Assembly (NCBI GenBank): GCA_947446595.1
Contig: CANFGS010000020.1
Location: forward strand, 1 to 32,996
Direction of reading: 5' to 3'
From: Neisseriaceae bacterium
Lineage (GTDB): Bacteria > Pseudomonadota > Gammaproteobacteria > Burkholderiales > UBA11063
DNA length: 32,996 bases
A model generated the notes under the pieces. It was not told where the DNA came from. It did no database searches and worked only from the letters and a program-made list of their open reading frames with translations. The position numbers were made by a program, and so were the translations under genes. Shown here piece after piece: positions 29,316 to 32,996 of this stretch (within the stretch, counting starts at the first letter, position 1; each line of letters opens with the position of its first letter).

Positions 29316-29901
29316 ATAGCCAAGTTACCAAGTCATTAGTAAATGAGTTGGTAACTTCATTAGCACCATTTATATAGCCCGCTGGACTAGACTCAACCGC
29401 TGCAGTTTCAATAAAGGTTTTATTTTTAATAACTGTATTATTAGTATTATCAATTAATTGAGTATACACCTTGAGATTCATATTACTTGAGCCATTAATA
29501 ATCACCTGTTTGAAATCCATCACCTGACTCGCCAGGCGATATTTGGCTGTAACCATAAACTCGCTACCACTAACATCGCTATAAATACATGATTTTTGTA
29601 GTTTTTGTAAGATTGCTTGATTAAACATCTCACTTGGCATTGCTGCCCACTGACTTAGTGAATAACTACTTAGCTGATATTGTGCAACTGAATAATACAT
29701 GCCTCGACTATCAAAAGGCGTAAACACGCGTACTGGCGACACTTGCAAAATAGCTGCATTTGACTCAGTTTTACAAGATATTTCATCAGTATTGGTCGTG
29801 GTAATCTGATATTCTTTTACTTCTGGGGTCACAACTGGTGACAATATACTACATGAACTAAGCAATATAAGTGTACTAATTAGTGTAAGATTTTTTTGCA
29901 T
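29305..29901 (-). CDS. ABC transport auxiliary lipoprotein (PqiC/YmbA-like)
   Basis: The 198-residue protein has a signal peptide and lipobox LLSSC (Cys17), so it is probably an outer-membrane lipoprotein. 'YQI', '[43 protein letters not shown]' and '[13 protein letters not shown]' follow the ABC_trans_aux pattern (substrate strand, then 'Y.....W...P...l...i...L'). PqiC-type proteins serve MCE transporters at the outer membrane. It lies three bases after the MCE gene, last in the operon, and its 3' end overlaps hslV. Confidence 0.82.
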   Translation of the reverse strand: MQKNLTLISTLILLSSCSILSPVVTPEVKEYQITTTNTDEISCKTESNAAILQVSPVRVFTPFDSRGMYYSVAQYQLSSYSLSQWAAMPSEMFNQAILQKLQKSCIYSDVSGSEFMVTAKYRLASQVMDFKQVIINGSSNMNLKVYTQLIDNTNNTVIKNKTFIETAAVESSPAGYINGANEVTNSFTNDLVTWLSTK

Positions 29902-29904
29902 AAT

Positions 29905-30813
29905 TTATTCTCCTGGACCTTTAACACCCGGGGCTTTGCCACGTACTACTACTGATGGGTTTTGGTTTAATATAATTAAAAATTGTTGTAATTCCTGAGT
30001 TACTTGATTCATGTTTGTAATTGTTTGGTTGAGATTAGGTAATAATACCGTATTTACATTTTGCATAGTATTATCCTGTAACCCCAATATCAACTTATTA
30101 GTATTATTTGATGTTATTGCAAGTGACTTAGTTAAATCACTAATATTCTCAAAAGTTTGGTTAAGTTTCACACTATTTTGTTTAATATTTTCTAAAACAG
30201 CAACTAAATCACTCAAGCCTTGATCAATCTTGCCAGTATTTTTAGCTATTGATGTTGATATCTTATCCAAGTTATTAAAAGTATTACTCAAGTGATCTAA
30301 ATTATCATCAGCCAATAATATCCTCAATTGACTAGAAATATCTTGTACATTAGAAGTAAAAGATTGGGCTTGTTCAGTTAAGTCATATAATAATGATGGC
30401 TGAGATGCAATCTGTGGATATGGTGGAGTATTATTTACTACCAAATTAGTTTTACTTACAGAAGTTTTTGGTAGACGAAGATCTATATATGACATCCCCG
30501 TTATTCCCTGAGCTTTTAGGATTGCATAAGTATCAGTATTGATGCTTACAGTTGATAGAATATTTAGTGATACTATAACATTTCTAGGATTATTACTATC
30601 TAATTCTACATTCTTAACCTTACCAATTTCAACTCCATTATACTTTACAACAGAATTCATAGAAACACCATCAACTGGCTCATGAAACACTGTTTGATAT
30701 ATATTGTAGGTTTTACGATTAGTGCTCGAAAACCACAACCAGGTGCTGATCAAAAATGTAGTAACTATAACTACAAATAAGCCAACAGCTAAGTATTGCC
30801 GATTATCATTCAT
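29905..30813 (-). CDS. MCE/MlaD-domain periplasmic lipid-binding protein
   Basis: The 302-residue protein has one N-terminal membrane helix (residues about 9-28) and a MlaD/MCE domain (about 38-115, 'YQTVFHEPVDGVSMNSVVKYNGVEIGKVKNVELD' and 'ITGMSYIDLRLP'). A long helical C-terminal part rich in N, Q and S (about 145-280, 'SNTFNNLDKISTSIAKNTGKID...') follows, which may form a helical needle or hexamer barrel. MCE rings carry phospholipids between the membranes. It is longer than E. coli MlaD (about 180). The ATG overlaps the ATPase stop (ATGA). Confidence 0.88.
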   Translation of the reverse strand: MNDNRQYLAVGLFVVIVTTFLISTWLWFSSTNRKTYNIYQTVFHEPVDGVSMNSVVKYNGVEIGKVKNVELDSNNPRNVIVSLNILSTVSINTDTYAILKAQGITGMSYIDLRLPKTSVSKTNLVVNNTPPYPQIASQPSLLYDLTEQAQSFTSNVQDISSQLRILLADDNLDHLSNTFNNLDKISTSIAKNTGKIDQGLSDLVAVLENIKQNSVKLNQTFENISDLTKSLAITSNNTNKLILGLQDNTMQNVNTVLLPNLNQTITNMNQVTQELQQFLIILNQNPSVVVRGKAPGVKGPGE

Positions 30814-31619
30814 TGAACGCCTCCATCTTTTTGCTCTAAATGAGCTTGTTTTGTCAATCTACCCCGTGGGCCATTAAAATAGTCATACAACTGCGGTATT
30901 TCTTTACAATTTGCCGCTTTAATAACAGTATCATGAAATAGGACTTTCTTTTCTCCAAGATATACTATCTCATCTGAAATACTCCAGATACTATCCAAAT
31001 CATGGGTAATCATAATTACCGTTAGACCCAACTGTTTTTGTAAATTAGAAATTAGCTCATCAAAATCACTAGCACTATTAGGGTCAAGTCCAGCAGTTGG
31101 TTCATCTAAAAACACTACTTTAGGATCCAATACTAAAGTTCTGGCTAGAGCAACCCTCTTTTGCATCCCTGGACTTATCTCTTTAGGAAATTTACTATAA
31201 GCTGATTCGGGTAATCCAGTTAATTTTAATTTCAAAGTAGCTATTTCCTTAATTGTTGCTTCTGAAAAATTAGTATATTCAACAAGTGGAAACATCACAT
31301 TTTGTAATACTGTTAGCGATGAAAATAACGCCCCTTGTTGAAACATCATACCTATTTGGCTTAATACCAGCTTAGTATCTGCATCTTCAATATTATATTT
31401 TGATATTTCTTCACCATTAAGCAATATTTCACCTTCTGCAATGGGCTGAAGCATCAAAATCTCTCGTACTAAGGTGGTTTTACCGCAACCACTGGCACCA
31501 ATTATAGTTATAATGCGATTTGGATAAATAGTAAGATTTAAATTTTTATGTACCCAAAACCCTTCAAATGATGTTCCTAAATTTTTAACTTCTATTATTG
31601 GTGAGTTGTTATCTTTCAA
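30810..31619 (-). CDS. MCE transporter ATP-binding protein (MlaF-like)
   Basis: The 269-residue ABC ATPase has Walker A GASGCGKTT at 41-49, Q-loop 'MMFQQGALFSSLTV' at 91-104, Walker B VVFLDEPTAGLDP at 168-180 and switch His in 'MITHDLDS'. 'GALFSSLTVLQNVMFPL' is characteristic of the MlaF group. The signature reads EISPGMQKRVALAR (147-160) instead of the usual LSGGM. It starts at TTG 31619, two bases after the permease stop, with GGGGGTG six bases upstream. It energises the permease at the inner membrane. Confidence 0.9.
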   Translation of the reverse strand: MKDNNSPIIEVKNLGTSFEGFWVHKNLNLTIYPNRIITIIGASGCGKTTLVREILMLQPIAEGEILLNGEEISKYNIEDADTKLVLSQIGMMFQQGALFSSLTVLQNVMFPLVEYTNFSEATIKEIATLKLKLTGLPESAYSKFPKEISPGMQKRVALARTLVLDPKVVFLDEPTAGLDPNSASDFDELISNLQKQLGLTVIMITHDLDSIWSISDEIVYLGEKKVLFHDTVIKAANCKEIPQLYDYFNGPRGRLTKQAHLEQKDGGVQ

Positions 31620-31621
31620 AA

Positions 31622-32767
31622 CTACACCCCCAGAGTTTTAAAAATTATACCAAAGATAGCATCGACTACAACAATTAAAACAATCCCAGAAACCACACTT
31701 TTAGTAGTTGCTTCCCCAATGCTATTAGCATTACCTTTGACTCTTAGACCACAAAAGCATCCAATCAAAGCTACGATAAAAGCAAAAGCAACGCTTTTGA
31801 TTAGACCGCAGGTATAATTATTAATAGAAACATAACTTTGCATTCTAGATAAAAATAGCGAATAATTAACATCAAGACTTGAATTTGAAACAATAGCCCC
31901 ACCTAGCATGCTTGCCATATCAGCAACTGAAGTAATCAAAGGTACTGCTATCATAACCCCAAGAACTTTTGGCAATACTATTCTTTGCATAGTAGAAATC
32001 CCCATAGTTTGAAGGGCATCGATTTCTTCTTGAACTTTCCTAGTCCCAATTTCCGCAGTAATTGCAGCACCAGTTCTACCAGCAACTATCACCGCTGTAA
32101 TTAAAGGCGATACTTCTTTTAACATTGCAATACCCAAGAAATTCACTATATATACATTAGCACCATAAGTAGTAAATTGTGGCGCCATTTGGTAAGCTAG
32201 AGTGATACCTAGTAAAAATGATAATAAACAAGCAACCCATAAGCCTTTAAGACCTGCATCATTTATCGTACGCGATACTTCACGCCAATCTAAATGAAGT
32301 GGGGATTTAATAAAACGAATTAAATTAAAACAAAATAAGCCAAAGAACGAAATTAGAGATAATGAAACTTTAAAACCATCAACAAGGAATCTGCCTAGTT
32401 TTGCTAATAATTTACTATTATCAGTTGGCTGTTTTGAAATCGGTGTATTTGATTGAGTATTAATTCGCTCATATAACTTACCATCACTAGAATTTAACTC
32501 TAGTTTAGTTAATTTGATCTTGTTTTTCTTGAGATATTCTACTAATCGTATAATAAAATAAACACCAGTGGTATCGATTTTATCAATATTGACCCCATTA
32601 ACCGTAACTACTTTGGAATTTTTTATTTGAGATAACTTAGCATTAAAGCTTTTTTCATTAATAGTAGACCATAGCCAACTACCAGATAATATAATAGTCT
32701 CACCTTGCTGGCTAAATTCTGCCAGTGTATCTTGGACTAATTTCTGATTGGAGGATTCTTTATACAT
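31622..32767 (-). CDS. MCE transporter permease with N-terminal STAS-like domain (MlaE-like)
   Basis: The 381-residue protein has an N-terminal part (about 1-110) that looks like a fused STAS/MlaB-like domain ('VTVNGVNIDKIDTTGVYFIIRLVEYLKKNK'). The C-terminal MlaE permease core (about 135-381) has 'VPLITSVADMASMLGGAIV' and 'EVSPLITAVIVAGRTGAAITAEIGTRKVQEEIDALQTMGI', the MlaE signature with the coupling helix to the ATPase. Fusion of STAS and permease explains why no separate mlaB is found. It is the first gene of the operon. Confidence 0.9.
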   Translation of the reverse strand: MYKESSNQKLVQDTLAEFSQQGETIILSGSWLWSTINEKSFNAKLSQIKNSKVVTVNGVNIDKIDTTGVYFIIRLVEYLKKNKIKLTKLELNSSDGKLYERINTQSNTPISKQPTDNSKLLAKLGRFLVDGFKVSLSLISFFGLFCFNLIRFIKSPLHLDWREVSRTINDAGLKGLWVACLLSFLLGITLAYQMAPQFTTYGANVYIVNFLGIAMLKEVSPLITAVIVAGRTGAAITAEIGTRKVQEEIDALQTMGISTMQRIVLPKVLGVMIAVPLITSVADMASMLGGAIVSNSSLDVNYSLFLSRMQSYVSINNYTCGLIKSVAFAFIVALIGCFCGLRVKGNANSIGEATTKSVVSGIVLIVVVDAIFGIIFKTLGV

Positions 32768-32805
32768 TCTACTACTATAAGTCTTACTAAAACTAACACC
32801 AGTGA

Positions 32806-32814
32806 ATTATAACA
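32806..32814 (-). promoter_or_regulatory. Extended -10 promoter of the MCE operon
   Basis: On the minus strand TG-T-TATAAT (32814-32806) lies 39 bases before the permease ATG. It is identical in its core to the SulP promoter. Confidence 0.55.
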
Positions 32815-32849
32815 TAAGAGAACTAAGCATCTACAAGATTTAGCAACTT

Positions 32850-32996
32850 TGTAAGAGCCAAGTACATACTGGAAAATCATTTTATATTTATTAAGCTACT
32901 ATTTTAACATTTTTGGTAAGCTCCAAGTGATATTCAAATGGCGTAAGTTTATTGTTAAATCGTTGATGTACTCGCTTCATGTTATACCAATGTAGA
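32850..32996 (-). mobile_element. IS 3' end, partial, truncated by the window edge
   Basis: The region holds the end of a transposase gene and about 40 bases downstream. The outer boundary is placed at TGTAAGAGCCAAGTA (32850-32864), which agrees with the left IS terminus TGTCAGGTACCCGTA at 9 of 15 bases, as expected for imperfect IS3-type inverted repeats. The two partial elements could be copies of one IS type in the same orientation. Confidence 0.5.
32891..32996 (-). CDS. Transposase C-terminus (integrase core), partial
   Basis: The minus frame enters from the right edge and reads LHWYNMKRVHQRFNNKLTPF and on to VKIVA, stopping at 32891. 'WYN..R.HQ.....TP.EY' is the typical end of the DDE integrase core in IS3/IS481-type transposases. 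Only 34 residues are visible, so the family is not fixed. Confidence 0.75.
   Translation of the reverse strand, partial: LHWYNMKRVHQRFNNKLTPFEYHLELTKNVKIVA

Overview
The window is AT-rich chromosomal DNA of a Gram-negative proteobacterium. It carries LPS-type glycosyltransferases, an MCE/Mla-type lipid transporter with an outer-membrane lipoprotein, IHF alpha, HslV, and the thrS/infC, rpmI/rplT/pheS/pheT/ihfA and rpsP/rimM/trmD/rplS gene orders. I favour an AT-rich beta- or gammaproteobacterium, but the sequence alone does not fix the genus. Both edges lie inside insertion sequences: the start of a transposase gene at the left, which cuts a short-chain dehydrogenase gene, and the end of a transposase gene at the right.

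Layout, left to right. (1) 1-274: IS end and SDR remnant. (2) 398-3873, plus strand: a SulP transporter fused to a beta-carbonic anhydrase, then NADP-isocitrate dehydrogenase. (3) 4062-5983, plus: rpsP-rimM-trmD-rplS, ended by a clear terminator. (4) 6070-7862, plus: a flavodoxin-fold azoreductase and a frameshifted lipoprotein gene, ended by a terminator shared with the opposing rpmB-rpmG pair. (5) 16770-8486, minus: rpmI-rplT-(terminator/attenuator)-pheS-pheT-ihfA-acyl-CoA-binding protein-secA-tgt, a tightly packed translation/secretion run. (6) 17137-17602, minus: a RelB/RelE-like toxin-antitoxin pair. (7) 25850-17731, minus: a surface-glycan operon (DUF2079-type membrane protein, GT25, O-antigen ligase-like protein, two GT9, GT2, GT39/ArnT-like, then a DUF924 gene). 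(8) 28599-26127, minus: thrS-infC. (9) 28776-29315, plus: hslV. (10) 32767-29305, minus: an MCE lipid transporter operon (permease with STAS domain, ATPase, MCE protein, auxiliary lipoprotein).

The most notable arrangement is that the normally contiguous thrS-infC-rpmI-rplT-pheS-pheT-ihfA block is split between infC and rpmI by about 9.4 kb holding the glycan operon and a toxin-antitoxin pair. One junction carries a cluster of dispersed-type repeats. The other carries a strong new-looking promoter and a structured leader in front of rpmI. Other points worth attention are an infC gene that appears to start at AUA, a short PheT lacking the OB-fold tRNA-binding insertion, an intrinsic terminator just upstream of pheS, and a recurring extended -10 promoter (TGnTATAAT/TGnTAAAAT). 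No CRISPR array, tRNA or rRNA gene was recognised.
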